In this document: positions 54,378-64,000 of the stretch, in pieces | Position numbering within the stretch: the first letter of the stretch is position 1 | How the letters are laid out: every line of letters begins with the position of its first letter | Source: Puniceicoccaceae bacterium K14 | GTDB taxonomy: Bacteria > Verrucomicrobiota > Verrucomicrobiia > Opitutales > Opitutaceae | Assembly (NCBI GenBank): GCA_022538095.1 | Contig: JAKYXN010000019.1 | Location: 1 to 64,000, forward strand | DNA: 64,000 nt | Reading direction: 5' to 3' | The notes under the pieces: model-generated | What the model was told of the DNA's origin: nothing | Seen by the model: only the letters and a program-made list of their open reading frames with translations | Database searches by the model: none | Program-made: the position numbers and the translations under genes

Positions 54378-55961
54378 CTACACACTCCCCTCGTCGTTGA
54401 GGAGTTTGTATTCGATGGAGTCTTTGATGGCTTGCCAGCTGGCTTCGATGATGTTGTCGCTGGCACCTACGGTACCCCAGAGACTCTCGCCATCGCCGGT
54501 TTCGATGAGAACGCGCGTTTTCGCATCAGTGCCTTGCTTGGCTTCTAGAATGCGTACCTTGTAGTCCTTGAGCTCCACATCATTCATGTTTGGATACGCT
54601 TTACTCAAAGCAAGACGCAGCGCCTTATCAAGAGCTCCTACAGGACCTGTGCCTTCGGCAACTGTGTAATGGGGTTCTCCATCAACGGAAACTTTGATAG
54701 TCGCTTCTGCCATAGGCTTGGCATCTGCTGAACGCTTTTCCACGATCACGCGATAGCCCTCGAATTCGAAATGAGATTTGTGACGTCCTGTCAATTTGTC
54801 GAGAAGCAACCGAAGTGAAGCATCCGCTGACTCGTAGGCATAGCCGTCGAACTCTAATTCCTTGAGTTTTTCGATAATTGCCTTCGCTTCAGGAGAATTG
54901 CGATCGAGATCGAATCCGAGCTCCTGGGCTTTCATTAACAAGCTACTGCGTCCTGCCATGTCGGATACCAATACGCGTTGCTTATTGCCAACGAGGGTCG
55001 GGTCAACGTGCTCGTAGCTATAGCTCACTTTCTTAGTGGCATCCGCGTGAGCTCCACCCTTGTGAGTAAAGGCTGATAGCCCGACGAACGGAGCTTTCTT
55101 ATCGTGTTCTAAATTAGCCAGGTCTGCTACAAAAATAGAAACGTCGCGTAGCTTATCCAAGTTTTCCTCACAACTAAGTGGGTACTTCATCTTCAAAGCC
55201 AAATTTGGAATAATCGTAGTCAAGTTGGCATTGCCCACACGCTCGCCGTAACCATTCATGGTTCCTTGGATATGAGTTGCCCCACCGTCAACTCCAGCAA
55301 GTGAAACGGCTACACCTAGACCGGAATCGTTGTGGCAGTGTACACCCACTTGAGTCTCTGGAAACGTATCTACGACAATTTGAGTAAAGGTAGCGACTTC
55401 TGAAACAAGTTTTCCACCATTCGTATCACAGAGAGAAAGACAATCTGCCCCACCATCAACCGCAGCCTTCAGGGTCTTAAGAGCATACTCTGGATTATCG
55501 ACATAACCATCAAAGAAATGTTCAGCATCATAGATAACCTCGCGTCCATTGCTTTTTAAGAAGCGAACGGAATCCTCGATCATCTTGAGGTTATCCTCAG
55601 GATCGACACGCAAAACATCGGTAACGTGAAGAAGCCAAGTCTTGCCAAAAATTGTAACAACGGGAGTCTCCGCTTCGAGAAGAGTCTTCAACTGAGGATC
55701 TTCTTCCGCAGTCAAGTTCGCTCGACGCGTTGACCCAAACGCTGCGATCTTAGCGTGCTTGAGTTTGAGCTTCTTTGCTTCCTCAAAGAATGCCATATCG
55801 CGTGGATTGGATCCAGGCCACCCGCCTTCAATATAGTCCACACCAAACTGGTCTAGCTTTTCTGCAATACGGAGCTTGTCAGTCACGGAAAAGGAAACGC
55901 CTTCGCCCTGAGTACCATCTCTCAGAGTTGTGTCATAGATATTAATCGTTGGCTTGCTCAT
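54378..55961 (-). CDS. cimA: Citramalate synthase
   Basis: 527 residues, the length of the CimA/TIGR00977 type of LeuA-like enzymes. The DRE-TIM metal motif YDTTLRDGTQGEG near 9-21 is followed by GGWPGSNP, SLCDTNGG, VHCHNDSGLGVA and a C-terminal LeuA allosteric domain. It condenses pyruvate and acetyl-CoA to citramalate, giving 2-ketobutyrate for isoleucine without threonine deaminase. The glycine/proline spacing GWPGSNP separates it from isopropylmalate synthase. It ends the serA-plsY-hom-lysC-thrC-cimA run. Confidence 0.92.
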   Translation of the reverse strand: MSKPTINIYDTTLRDGTQGEGVSFSVTDKLRIAEKLDQFGVDYIEGGWPGSNPRDMAFFEEAKKLKLKHAKIAAFGSTRRANLTAEEDPQLKTLLEAETPVVTIFGKTWLLHVTDVLRVDPEDNLKMIEDSVRFLKSNGREVIYDAEHFFDGYVDNPEYALKTLKAAVDGGADCLSLCDTNGGKLVSEVATFTQIVVDTFPETQVGVHCHNDSGLGVAVSLAGVDGGATHIQGTMNGYGERVGNANLTTIIPNLALKMKYPLSCEENLDKLRDVSIFVADLANLEHDKKAPFVGLSAFTHKGGAHADATKKVSYSYEHVDPTLVGNKQRVLVSDMAGRSSLLMKAQELGFDLDRNSPEAKAIIEKLKELEFDGYAYESADASLRLLLDKLTGRHKSHFEFEGYRVIVEKRSADAKPMAEATIKVSVDGEPHYTVAEGTGPVGALDKALRLALSKAYPNMNDVELKDYKVRILEAKQGTDAKTRVLIETGDGESLWGTVGASDNIIEASWQAIKDSIEYKLLNDEGSV

Positions 55962-55979
55962 GGTCTTGTTCGCTGGTGA

Positions 55980-57338
55980 TTATTGCTTAGAAAGGATAAA
56001 AGAACGAATCGCATCCTCTGTCGGCTCTAGTGGATACTTGGAAATATCCTTCTGCTTGAGCTCTTCTAAGCTTTTATGAGTAGAATCGATTCCAATTGAA
56101 TCTTTGATTACGTCGGGAAATTTGGCGGGATGCGCGGTTGCTAAAACGACTACGTTTTCAAACGAGTCGATTTCTTTGAACCCACACGCGGTATGCGGAT
56201 CTGCCACGTAATCGTATTTTTCATACAAATCTGCAATCACTTCTCGAATTTCGGCGTCGTCCATTCGCGTGCTGCTCATGGATGACAACAATCCACTCTC
56301 TTGCGTGACAAATTTCTTCTCATCCTTGAACGATTGCATAACGCCACGTGTCTTCTCGGCGTCTTCACCACAACTGAAATACAGGAAGCGCTCAAAGTTT
56401 GAAGCGATTTGGATATCCATAGACGGAGCCACACTTGGGTGAACCTCTCCCACTGAATAATCGCCCGTAGAGAAAAATCGATGCAGGATATCGTTTTGAT
56501 TGGTCGCGACCTGGAAGCCAGCCACCGTCATGCCCATACGAGATGCCATCCATCCAGCTAAGACATTGCCAAAGTTTCCAGTTGGAACGACAAAGGTCGT
56601 CTTCTCTCGCTTCTCAGCAGGCAAGCGAAGCCAAGCGTAGATATAATAAACGCATTGAGCCAAGATGCGTGCCAGGTTGATTGAATTAACCGCAGACAAA
56701 TTGACCGACTTGCTAAAATCTCTGTCGCCAAATACTGACTTAAGAGCTGTTTGAGCATCGTCGAAACTTCCAGTGATCGCTAGCGGATAGACATTGGACT
56801 CTTCCATGCAAGTCATCTGCCGCTCCTGCAAAGGCGACACGCGGCCATCTGGATACAAGATAAATATATTAACGCCCTTCTTTCCTAAGAGACCATTGAT
56901 TGCAGCTGCACCTGTGTCCCCTGAAGTCGCTCCGAGAACATTTATTTCTTCGTCTCTCTTGGAGACTTGGCGTTCGTACAAATTCCCGAGAAACTGAAGG
57001 GCAAAGTCCTTAAAGGCCAGAGTCGGACCATGAAAAAGCTCCAACACATGCAAGCTGTCACTTAAGCTCACTAATGGAGCGCACTCATCGTGATCGAACC
57101 GCGAGTACGATCGAGTGATCAACTCCTTCAACTCCGCCTCATCGATATCCGTCGCGAAATGCTTGAAAAACTCAAAGCATAGCTCGCTGTACGAAAGCGA
57201 TTCCCACGTAAGCATTTCTGCTTTCAAGTCCGGAAGCGCATCAGGCACGAAAAGACCTCCATCAGGCGCTAGACCGATGCGCACTGCTTCGGAAAAACTG
57301 TGTGGTTCTACTTGTCCTCGCGTACTGACAAATTTCAT
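55980..57338 (-). CDS. thrC: Threonine synthase
   Basis: 452 residues, PLP enzyme converting phosphohomoserine to threonine. The PLP lysine K110 lies in GPTLAFKDFALQFLG; LGATSGDTGAAAI, VPTGNFGNVLAGW and FVDPHTACG-type segments (VADPHTACGF) are present. It belongs to the long ThrC class. It follows lysC by 30 bases. No thrB is visible in the window. Confidence 0.95.
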   Translation of the reverse strand: MKFVSTRGQVEPHSFSEAVRIGLAPDGGLFVPDALPDLKAEMLTWESLSYSELCFEFFKHFATDIDEAELKELITRSYSRFDHDECAPLVSLSDSLHVLELFHGPTLAFKDFALQFLGNLYERQVSKRDEEINVLGATSGDTGAAAINGLLGKKGVNIFILYPDGRVSPLQERQMTCMEESNVYPLAITGSFDDAQTALKSVFGDRDFSKSVNLSAVNSINLARILAQCVYYIYAWLRLPAEKREKTTFVVPTGNFGNVLAGWMASRMGMTVAGFQVATNQNDILHRFFSTGDYSVGEVHPSVAPSMDIQIASNFERFLYFSCGEDAEKTRGVMQSFKDEKKFVTQESGLLSSMSSTRMDDAEIREVIADLYEKYDYVADPHTACGFKEIDSFENVVVLATAHPAKFPDVIKDSIGIDSTHKSLEELKQKDISKYPLEPTEDAIRSFILSKQ

Positions 57339-57368
57339 ACTTTCGTCAAGTTAAGTCTTTATTGCCAA

Positions 57369-58592
57369 TTAGGCTTCGGCTTTATCCAAACCAAATGCAG
57401 TGTGCACGATACGTACGGCATCCGCAGCTCCTTCTTCGTCGATGACGACAGAAATTTTGATTTCAGATGTGCTGATGATTTGGATATTGGATTTTGCTTC
57501 GGCGAGAGCAGAGAATAGAGTGCTCGCTACGCCTGAGTGACTCCTCATACCGATGCCGACTACTGATAGTTTCACAATATCGCCAAACAAAGTGACTTCA
57601 CCGCCTCCCAGCTCTTCAAGAACTTTCTCGACTGCGACACGGGCACGCTCAGAGTCGTCGCGTGGCACAGTAAAAGTCATGTTAGCCACGCCATTGCGAC
57701 CTAAGTTTTGCACGATCATATCCACGATTACATTGGCGGATGCCAAGGCATCGAATAATTTCGCGGCCGAACCTGGCTTGTCCGGAATATTTCCGACCAT
57801 AACCTTAGCTTGATTTTTATCGAGTGCTACGCCGCGTACAACGACGTCTTCCATTGAGCTTACTTCCTGCTTCACGATTGTGCCTGGGTTATTGTTAAAA
57901 CTAGATCGAACTTCAAAGGTTACATTATATTTGTTGGCAAACTCCACCGAACGAGCCTGCATGACTTTTGTGCCGAGACTCGCCAATTCGAGCATCTCTT
58001 CATAACTGATTTCAGGAATTTTCGTAGCCAAAGGCACGATACGTGGGTCTGCCGTATATACGCCATCCACATCGGTAAACACTTGGCAAATATCTGCTTT
58101 TAGGCCTGCTGCAAGCGCGATAGCCGACAAATCGGAACCACCACGACCCAAAGTAGTGACAAGACCGTCGTCGTTTGTGCCTTGGAAACCAGCAACGATA
58201 ACGACTTTCTTTTCTTGGAGAGCTTTCTCAATCTCTTCGCATTCCATGCTCACGATACGAGCCCGTGTATGAGCAAAATCTGTTTTGATTCCGGCTTGAC
58301 CTCCGGTCATGGAAACCGCTCCCACTCCTTCAGCGTGCAATGCCATCGCCGTCAAGGCAATGGTCTCTTGTTCGCCAGCAACGAGCAACATGTCCATCTC
58401 TCGATCGTTAGGCGTGCTGTTGATTGCCTTTGCACGGGCAACTAACTCATTGGTCACTCCTGAACGCGCTGAAACAACAACTACAACTTCGTTTCCTCGG
58501 TCATACTCTTCCTTCACGATCTTAGCGACATTCTTGATTCGATCTACGTCGCCTACGGAGGTGCCTCCAAACTTTTTTACAATACGGGCCAT
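57369..58592 (-). CDS. lysC: Aspartate kinase
   Basis: 407 residues. Kinase domain KKFGGTSVGDVDRI at the N terminus, GRGGSDLSAIALA, DVDGVYTADPR; then two ACT domains in the C-terminal 150 residues (GVALDKNQAKVMV and VGIGMRSHSGVAS), the usual sites for lysine/threonine feedback. It makes aspartyl phosphate, entry to Thr/Lys/Met. It is 9 bases from the hom stop. Confidence 0.96.
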   Translation of the reverse strand: MARIVKKFGGTSVGDVDRIKNVAKIVKEEYDRGNEVVVVVSARSGVTNELVARAKAINSTPNDREMDMLLVAGEQETIALTAMALHAEGVGAVSMTGGQAGIKTDFAHTRARIVSMECEEIEKALQEKKVVIVAGFQGTNDDGLVTTLGRGGSDLSAIALAAGLKADICQVFTDVDGVYTADPRIVPLATKIPEISYEEMLELASLGTKVMQARSVEFANKYNVTFEVRSSFNNNPGTIVKQEVSSMEDVVVRGVALDKNQAKVMVGNIPDKPGSAAKLFDALASANVIVDMIVQNLGRNGVANMTFTVPRDDSERARVAVEKVLEELGGGEVTLFGDIVKLSVVGIGMRSHSGVASTLFSALAEAKSNIQIISTSEIKISVVIDEEGAADAVRIVHTAFGLDKAEA

Positions 58593-58601
58593 CTCTAAAT
58601 A

Positions 58602-59930
58602 TTAGTCTTCAAAGTTGCCAATCGGCATCATGAAAGGCTTTGCGTCTACACACTCGTAGCCTTCCAAATTTTTGATAGCATCGAGAATCGCTTTCTCGGT
58701 AGTCATGTGAGTCGTCAAAATCAACGATGCCTGTGATGCATCTTCTGCTACTTCCTTTTGCGAAACGCTAGCTAAACTTACGTCATATGCCGCAAGTCGT
58801 GAAGCCACCTCAGCTAATACACCTGGCTCATCTTGCACGAGCAAACGAAGGTAGTAACGTGATTCAATTTCCTCAGGTTCCGCTAACTCCATATCGCAGC
58901 CACAACGTGGCACAGGGTCAAATACAGGAACCTTCTCATTCTTGCTTGAGCAAACCAACGTTTTGACAGCGTCTACCAAATCTGAAATCACCGCACTGGC
59001 CGTCGCATCACGCCCTGCTCCTGGACCGATATAAACGGTCTCGCCTACCACATCCCCGCGTACGGACACAGCATTGAAAACACCATCAACGCGTCCCAAA
59101 ACGTATTTCAATGGAACCAAGGTAGGTAAAACAGTAATATACAGCTTACCCGCATCACGGGTTTTGGCAATCACCGCAACGAGCTTGATACCGTATCCAT
59201 TTTCTTTGGCATATGCGATATCGTCCTGAGTCACCTTAGTAACGCCTTCAACAAAAAGATCTTTATACGGCACCCAACGTCCGTAAGCGAGGTACGCGAG
59301 AACAACTGCCTTGTGCGCCGCATCAATTCCTTGAACGTCTAAAGTCTCGTCCGCTTCCGCGTAACCCAGGTCCTTGGCGTCCTTCAAAATCTCTTCGTAA
59401 CTCAAACCTTCATTCGCCATTCGAGTGAGGATGTAGTTACAGGTGCCGTTTAGAATTCCGTAGATACTACTGAAACTATTAATCACCAAGCCTTCGTTAA
59501 TCGCCTTGATAATAGGAATGCCGCCAGCAACGCTCGCTTCAAAGAGCAAATGCCCGCCCCCGTCCTTGGCTGCTTTCAAAAGCTCTGGGCCATAGTCGCA
59601 AAGCAGTGCTTTGTTGGCGGTAATAACAACCTTCCCAGACTTCAAAGCAGTGGAACATACTTCGAGAGCGAGTGTGGTTCCACCCATGAGTTCACAAACG
59701 ACATCCAATGATTCGTCTTGGGCGATACTCATTGGATCGTCACACACAACGCCATCGGCTACCGCAAAATCGCGAGCTTTCTTCGTATCCCTTACCGCGA
59801 TACGGGTGATTTCTAACTGAGCTCCCAATTGGTCCGTCAAAGCCTTCGCTTTTGCTTGGACGTGATTGAACACGCCTTGGCCAACAACGCCAAAGCCACA
59901 CAGTCCGATTTTTATAACTCGTTCACTCAT
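58602..59930 (-). CDS. hom: Homoserine dehydrogenase
   Basis: 442 residues. NAD(P) fold GLCGFGVVGQGVF, core with NGTCNYILTRM, YAEADETLDVQGIDAAHKAVVLA and the C-terminal ACT domain (RLLVQDEPGVLAEVASRLAAY). It reduces aspartate semialdehyde to homoserine. It belongs to the stand-alone type common outside enterobacteria and lies in the operon between plsY and lysC. Confidence 0.96.
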   Translation of the reverse strand: MSERVIKIGLCGFGVVGQGVFNHVQAKAKALTDQLGAQLEITRIAVRDTKKARDFAVADGVVCDDPMSIAQDESLDVVCELMGGTTLALEVCSTALKSGKVVITANKALLCDYGPELLKAAKDGGGHLLFEASVAGGIPIIKAINEGLVINSFSSIYGILNGTCNYILTRMANEGLSYEEILKDAKDLGYAEADETLDVQGIDAAHKAVVLAYLAYGRWVPYKDLFVEGVTKVTQDDIAYAKENGYGIKLVAVIAKTRDAGKLYITVLPTLVPLKYVLGRVDGVFNAVSVRGDVVGETVYIGPGAGRDATASAVISDLVDAVKTLVCSSKNEKVPVFDPVPRCGCDMELAEPEEIESRYYLRLLVQDEPGVLAEVASRLAAYDVSLASVSQKEVAEDASQASLILTTHMTTEKAILDAIKNLEGYECVDAKPFMMPIGNFED

Positions 59931-59940
59931 TTAAAAAATT

Positions 59941-60561
59941 CTAGTTCGATTTCGATTTTCTCTCGAAACGATTTTCTTCGCCCTTCATCAAGCGGACGAT
60001 ATTCGACTTATGCCGTACAATAATGACCACAGCGATCGCAATGGAGAACCAAAAAAGCACTACAGGCACTCCTACTATGTAATTCGTCAGTGGCAAACTC
60101 GCTGCCATCAGAATTGAAGCCACGGACACATAACGAGTTGAATAAAACACGATCAACCAAAGGACTATTCCTACCGCAGCCGCCACATACATCAATGCAG
60201 TTACGCCACCCAACATAGTCGCAACGCCTTTACCGCCGCGAAACTTTGTGAATATAGAAAAAGAATGCCCCAAAACGGCAGCCACCAAACCAATGAGGCT
60301 ATACACCATAACCGCATTCTCTTTATCCGGCATAAACAAGAGCCAGCCGGCAGCGACTAGCCCTTTCAAGTAATCAAGTAGAAAGACGATATTGCCCGCC
60401 TTTGGACCTACTGATCGTTTGACGTTGGTAGCTCCAGGACTGCAGCTACCAACGGAAAAGATATCCACCCCATTCGCTTTGGCTACTAAGTAACCAAACG
60501 GCAAAGAACCGACGAAATAGCCGATGATTGCCGCCAATGCCAATGTTGTGTCAAAAACCAT
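59941..60561 (-). CDS. plsY: Glycerol-3-phosphate acyltransferase PlsY
   Basis: 206 residues with five to six membrane helices and the three family motifs: GSLPFGYLVA, GSCSPGATNVKRSVG and GHSFSIFTKFRGGKGVAT. It makes lysophosphatidic acid from acyl-phosphate at the inner membrane, first step of phospholipid synthesis. Its place inside an amino-acid operon is unusual; the gap to serA is 16 bases and to hom 10. Confidence 0.94.
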   Translation of the reverse strand: MVFDTTLALAAIIGYFVGSLPFGYLVAKANGVDIFSVGSCSPGATNVKRSVGPKAGNIVFLLDYLKGLVAAGWLLFMPDKENAVMVYSLIGLVAAVLGHSFSIFTKFRGGKGVATMLGGVTALMYVAAAVGIVLWLIVFYSTRYVSVASILMAASLPLTNYIVGVPVVLFWFSIAIAVVIIVRHKSNIVRLMKGEENRFERKSKSN

Positions 60562-60577
60562 CTATATATCTAAGCTC

Positions 60578-62164
60578 CTACAGATGTACGAGCTTAGCCT
60601 GTTTGATCGCGGAGATGTCTGAAATCTCTTTGAGAGCTGAATCACTCAACGGACTATCCAAGGCGACGATATTGAGAGCAACGCCTCCGATTTCGTTACG
60701 ACTCAAAGACATGCCTGCGATATTCACGCCGTCCTTACCGATTACAGTACCGACTTGTCCAACGATTCCGAGCTCGTCGTGGTTAGCGATAACCAAAAGA
60801 TCGCCTGTTGGCTCAACTTCGATTTCACGTCCGTTAATGTTAACTACGCGTGGAGACTTAGAGTTTCCAATCAAAGTGCCTTCAACAGAAACCTTATCAC
60901 CGTTGCCATAGAACGCTTCGATACGGATTAGCTCCGTGTAGTCTGTTTCTGTGCTAGACTTAACAATTTCAGAGCTGAGTCCCAAGTTTTCCATTACAGA
61001 GAAAGCATTAACGAAGTTTACGTTCGCGCTCACGTCGGTAAGGAATCCCTTCAAAATTCCGCGAGTCAAAGAATTCGCATCGAGATCAACGATCTTGCCG
61101 AAGTAAGAAATCTTTAGCTTCTCAACCTTTTCCAACGCGATTTGGTGAGCCAATGAACCAAGCTTTGAGCAAAGATCCAAGTAAGGGCCAACCTTCTCGA
61201 TTGTTTTCGCATCGAGTGAAGGCATATTGATCGCGTTTGAAATAGAACCGGTCTTAAGAACTGCAGATATCGTTTCTGCGATTTCTACACCCACGCTCTC
61301 CTGAGCTTCCGCAGTGGAAGCACCCAAGTGCGGCGTCAAAACAATGTTCTTTTCGCCGCGGAAAGGATGATCTTCCGCGAGTGGCTCGCTTTCATAAACG
61401 TCAAGGCCAGCTGCCGCAACCTTACCGCTTTGCACAGCAGCGAGAAGCGCGTCTTCTTTAATAATACCACCACGAGCGCAATTGAAGAGGCGCACGCCGT
61501 CCTTCATTGTCTCGATCGCCGCTTCGTCAATCATGTAACGAGTAGAATCCGTCAAAGGCATGTGAACTGTGATGTAGTCAGCCACCTTGAAAAGTTCTGC
61601 CAACTCGACTTGCTTAATACCGAGAGTTTCAGCGCGAGCTTCAGTCAAGTATGGATCGTAACCGACAACATTCATGTCGAACGCTTGAGCGCGCTTTGCA
61701 ACTTCTGCGCCTATACGGCCCATACCGCAAATGCCCAAAGTCTTGTTACGTAATTCGCTACCGCCGTAAATTTTACGGTCCCAACGCCCTTCGCGCATGC
61801 TTTGCGATGCTTGGGAAACAGGGCGAGCTCCACACAGCATGTGCGTGAAGGTCAACTCAGCTGTCGCAACAGTGTTGCCACCCGGAGTATTCATGACCAC
61901 AACACCATTGTCGGTCGCAGCTTGGATATCTATGTTATCAACACCCACACCCGCGCGTCCAACAGCCTTTAGGTTTGGAGCGTTTTCGATTACTTCGCGT
62001 GGAACCTTGGTATCGCTCCGAACAATGATCGCCGAAACGTCCTTCGAAAGCTCCAAGATCTTTTCAGGACTCGAACCATAGGCTTCTATGACTTCGAATC
62101 CTTCTTGTTTACGAAGGAATTCCACTCCAATTGGTGAGATTTTGTCGGCTACTAGGATTTTCAT
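60578..62164 (-). CDS. serA: D-3-phosphoglycerate dehydrogenase
   Basis: 528 residues from the ATG 62162-62164 ([17 protein letters not shown]); a TTG 39 bases upstream is less likely. Long SerA type: NAD-binding [14 protein letters not shown], catalytic Arg/Glu/His with [14 protein letters not shown] and [12 protein letters not shown], an intervening ASB domain and a C-terminal ACT domain ([20 protein letters not shown], given in part as HDELGIVGQ). It oxidises 3-phosphoglycerate for serine synthesis and heads the operon. Serine sensing through the ACT domain is likely. Confidence 0.95.
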   Translation of the reverse strand: MKILVADKISPIGVEFLRKQEGFEVIEAYGSSPEKILELSKDVSAIIVRSDTKVPREVIENAPNLKAVGRAGVGVDNIDIQAATDNGVVVMNTPGGNTVATAELTFTHMLCGARPVSQASQSMREGRWDRKIYGGSELRNKTLGICGMGRIGAEVAKRAQAFDMNVVGYDPYLTEARAETLGIKQVELAELFKVADYITVHMPLTDSTRYMIDEAAIETMKDGVRLFNCARGGIIKEDALLAAVQSGKVAAAGLDVYESEPLAEDHPFRGEKNIVLTPHLGASTAEAQESVGVEIAETISAVLKTGSISNAINMPSLDAKTIEKVGPYLDLCSKLGSLAHQIALEKVEKLKISYFGKIVDLDANSLTRGILKGFLTDVSANVNFVNAFSVMENLGLSSEIVKSSTETDYTELIRIEAFYGNGDKVSVEGTLIGNSKSPRVVNINGREIEVEPTGDLLVIANHDELGIVGQVGTVIGKDGVNIAGMSLSRNEIGGVALNIVALDSPLSDSALKEISDISAIKQAKLVHL

Positions 62165-62439
62165 TTTAAAAAAAGGAAGCCCATAAAAGGTGGTGATCAA
62201 CAAAAAGCAATTATAGAATAGGAACTAAATGAAGGGTAGGAACCTATTTGCTCAAATACTTCGATTTCGAGCCACTTCCGAGTACTATTACACACTCCGA
62301 GGATATAAAAGCATCGAATACAGCGAATAATTATGGGAGTCGTTGCCAGGATCCAAGAAACCTACAAGATTGACCGTAAGCAAAAAAAATAAAAGGACAG
62401 CTCCTCCGTTCCCTAGCAAATCCCGGCCCTACAACAATC

Positions 62440-63231
62440 CTACCGCGTCCCGCCGGCTAGGCCGCGCTCGGATTTTCGCACAAAGTCGCAAAAATGTTTC
62501 GCTTCGGCCATCTCGGCAAACTCGCTAGCCTCCACTGCTTCAAGAGCTTGCTGACGGTTTTTGCCCTCCCAGTAAAAGGCTTTAAAGAGAAACTTCACGG
62601 CACTCAATTGGCGAGCATCAAAGCCTTGCCGTTCCAAGCCAACTTTGTTGAATGTCCGGATTTTCGCAGGATGCCCATCGCCCAACATGAACGGAGGAAT
62701 GTCCTGCTCTACCTTGGCGCAACCACCGGTAAAAGAGAATTTTCCTATATGGCAAAATTGATGAAACGCAGTCCCACCACCTCCGACGATAACATTGTCT
62801 TCCACCGTAACGTGTCCGCCAAAAGTCGCTCCATTGCTCGCAATCAGATTGTTACCAATTATGCAATCATGCCCGACATGACAGTAAGCGAGTAAATAGT
62901 TATCATTGCCGAGAACCGTAAATTCACCGTCCTTGTCCGCAGAGTGAACCGTTACATATTCTCGGAATCGATTCCGATCGCCAATCTTAGTGCCCGGACG
63001 CCCACCAGCGAACTTCAGATCTTGAGTGATCATTCCAATACTTGCGTAAGGAAATATTTCACATTCCTCACCAATAAAGGTGTATCCCCAAACCGTAGCA
63101 TGATTCCAAATTTTTGTGCCACGACCAATCGTGACTTCAGGGCCGATCACAGCAAATGGACCTATCTCTACGTCATCTGCAATAGTAGCCTTTGGGTCGA
63201 CTACCGCCAATGGGTGTATCTTCGTCGCCAT
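62440..63231 (-). CDS. lpxA: UDP-N-acetylglucosamine O-acyltransferase
   Basis: 263 residues with about ten hexapeptide turns in the N-terminal left-handed beta-helix and a short helical C terminus. Catalytic histidine H121, with H118, lies in CHVGHDCIIGNN, matching E. coli H122/H125; NGATFGGHV follows. It adds a 3-hydroxyacyl chain to UDP-GlcNAc in lipid A synthesis. It follows lpxC-fabZ by 40 bases. Confidence 0.95.
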   Translation of the reverse strand: MATKIHPLAVVDPKATIADDVEIGPFAVIGPEVTIGRGTKIWNHATVWGYTFIGEECEIFPYASIGMITQDLKFAGGRPGTKIGDRNRFREYVTVHSADKDGEFTVLGNDNYLLAYCHVGHDCIIGNNLIASNGATFGGHVTVEDNVIVGGGGTAFHQFCHIGKFSFTGGCAKVEQDIPPFMLGDGHPAKIRTFNKVGLERQGFDARQLSAVKFLFKAFYWEGKNRQQALEAVEASEFAEMAEAKHFCDFVRKSERGLAGGTR

Positions 63232-63271
63232 TCTCTATGAGTTCTAAATTTAAGTATTCGTAATCTAAGGA

Positions 63272-64000
63272 TTACATTTCACTATCCTTGGCATCGATCA
63301 CCATGAATCGCAGCTCGCCAGAGGAAGCAACCTTGTCACCGACGTAGCACTTAGCCTCAGCTGTTCCAATCTTGCCACGCATGATCTTTAACAGCTTCAC
63401 CTCGATTCGGAGCTGATCTCCCGGAGTCACCTGGGTGCGCCACTTCACCTTGTCTACACTCATAAACACAGCTGTGGCTCCTTCTTTCTTAGTGTTGCGC
63501 AACATCAAAACGCCTGCGGCTTGCGCCATCGCTTCGATTTGCAAGACACCAGGCATAATTGGCATTCCTGGGTAATGACCTTGGAAATACGGTTCGTTAA
63601 TTGTTACGTTCTTAATAGCGACTAACTCATCATCCCCGCGAAATTCTACTACGCGATCGATCATCAAAAACGGATAACGATGCGGAAGCGTCTCGATCAC
63701 GCGGCGTATATCCATTTGAGTTTCCTCTTTCACGATCGTTGTCGGCTTAGCCGGCTGTTTCGCGCCTTCCTTAATCGCCTCGATTCTCTCCGTGAGTTTC
63801 TTCGCTAATTCGGAGTTCACTGCATGCACTGGACGAACAGCAACAATGTGCGCCTTGATCGGCTTACCAATTAAAATAATTTCGCCAATAATATCCAAAA
63901 TTTTATGACGTACGAGCTCATCTTCAAACCGAAGTGGCTCTTCCGTCATGATTTTGTTATCACGGAGAACAATCGCATTATCTAAGCTCCCTCCCCGAAT
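63272..64000 (-). CDS. LpxC-FabZ fusion, C-terminal part
   Basis: Open from the window edge. The first about 80 residues are the end of LpxC ([33 protein letters not shown]), the UDP-3-O-acyl-GlcNAc deacetylase. They run in frame into a full FabZ hotdog domain: [19 protein letters not shown] with catalytic His, [23 protein letters not shown] with Glu. The fused enzyme serves lipid A and fatty acid elongation and is known from Bacteroidetes, Chlorobi and Verrucomicrobia. The N-terminal three quarters of LpxC lie outside the window. Confidence 0.95.
   Translation of the reverse strand: MRGGSLDNAIVLRDNKIMTEEPLRFEDELVRHKILDIIGEIILIGKPIKAHIVAVRPVHAVNSELAKKLTERIEAIKEGAKQPAKPTTIVKEETQMDIRRVIETLPHRYPFLMIDRVVEFRGDDELVAIKNVTINEPYFQGHYPGMPIMPGVLQIEAMAQAAGVLMLRNTKKEGATAVFMSVDKVKWRTQVTPGDQLRIEVKLLKIMRGKIGTAEAKCYVGDKVASSGELRFMVIDAKDSEM

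Overview
The window looks like a chromosomal segment of a Gram-negative member of the PVC group, most likely Verrucomicrobiota class Opitutia (a Pelagicoccus/Puniceicoccales-like marine bacterium). This is inferred from several features together. There is a fused lpxC-fabZ gene followed by lpxA. Two very large secreted proteins end in a tandem 'LVN-STR' domain that I remember from Verrucomicrobia. Malectin, FnIII and TSP3 modules are abundant, and minor pseudopilins are present. All three tRNAs encode their 3' CCA. Nothing in the sequence gives the species.

Layout. 1-70: the start of an IS630-type transposase, cut by the window edge. 292-367: tRNA-Phe with a promoter and terminator. 1.2-2.6 kb: a lone allantoinase. 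2.6-10.2 kb (minus strand): rlmL-like methyltransferase, tdk, then a tightly coupled ABC export/regulation cluster (ATPase-permease-ATPase-permease with start/stop overlaps), a secreted protein, an ECF sigma factor and its overlapping putative anti-sigma partner. 10.2-15 kb (plus strand): a TMEM220-like membrane protein and a four-gene pseudopilin/PilX-like operon. 14.9-22.9 kb (minus strand): translation genes tRNA-Lys, tRNA-Thr, rpmI, rplT, pheS, pheT, gatC, gatA, gatB. 23-28.4 kb (minus strand): manC, ruvX, truA, comF, accD, folC. 28.5-29.7 kb: a MoeB-type E1-like enzyme fused to rhodanese.

The 29.8-54.3 kb stretch is accessory and mostly extracellular. It holds a 2733-aa secreted protein joining a PQQ-type sugar dehydrogenase, a diheme cytochrome module and three malectin modules, a small HTH/coiled-coil protein, DUF1294, a P-loop kinase-like protein and a desaturase with a coiled-coil tail. 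It continues with a 2089-aa secreted glycosidase-like protein with recent tandem FnIII duplication, a three-gene catabolic operon (TIM-barrel epimerase, MDR dehydrogenase, enolase-superfamily enzyme), a YHYH-domain protein and a lipoprotein PQQ sugar dehydrogenase. These genes suggest outer-surface oxidation, binding and hydrolysis of polysaccharides, with intracellular processing of a sugar-acid-like product.

54.4-62.2 kb (minus strand) is an amino-acid operon serA-plsY-hom-lysC-thrC-cimA, covering serine, threonine and the citramalate route to isoleucine. 62.4-64 kb carries lpxA and the 3' part of lpxC-fabZ.

The main points for a second look are: the AccD that has lost three of its four zinc-finger cysteines; the PQQ dehydrogenase/diheme cytochrome/malectin fusion; the terminator between rplT and pheS; the inverted repeat over the start of the giant gene; and the enolase/MDR/epimerase operon of unknown substrate. 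No CRISPR array, prophage or recognisable defence system was seen.
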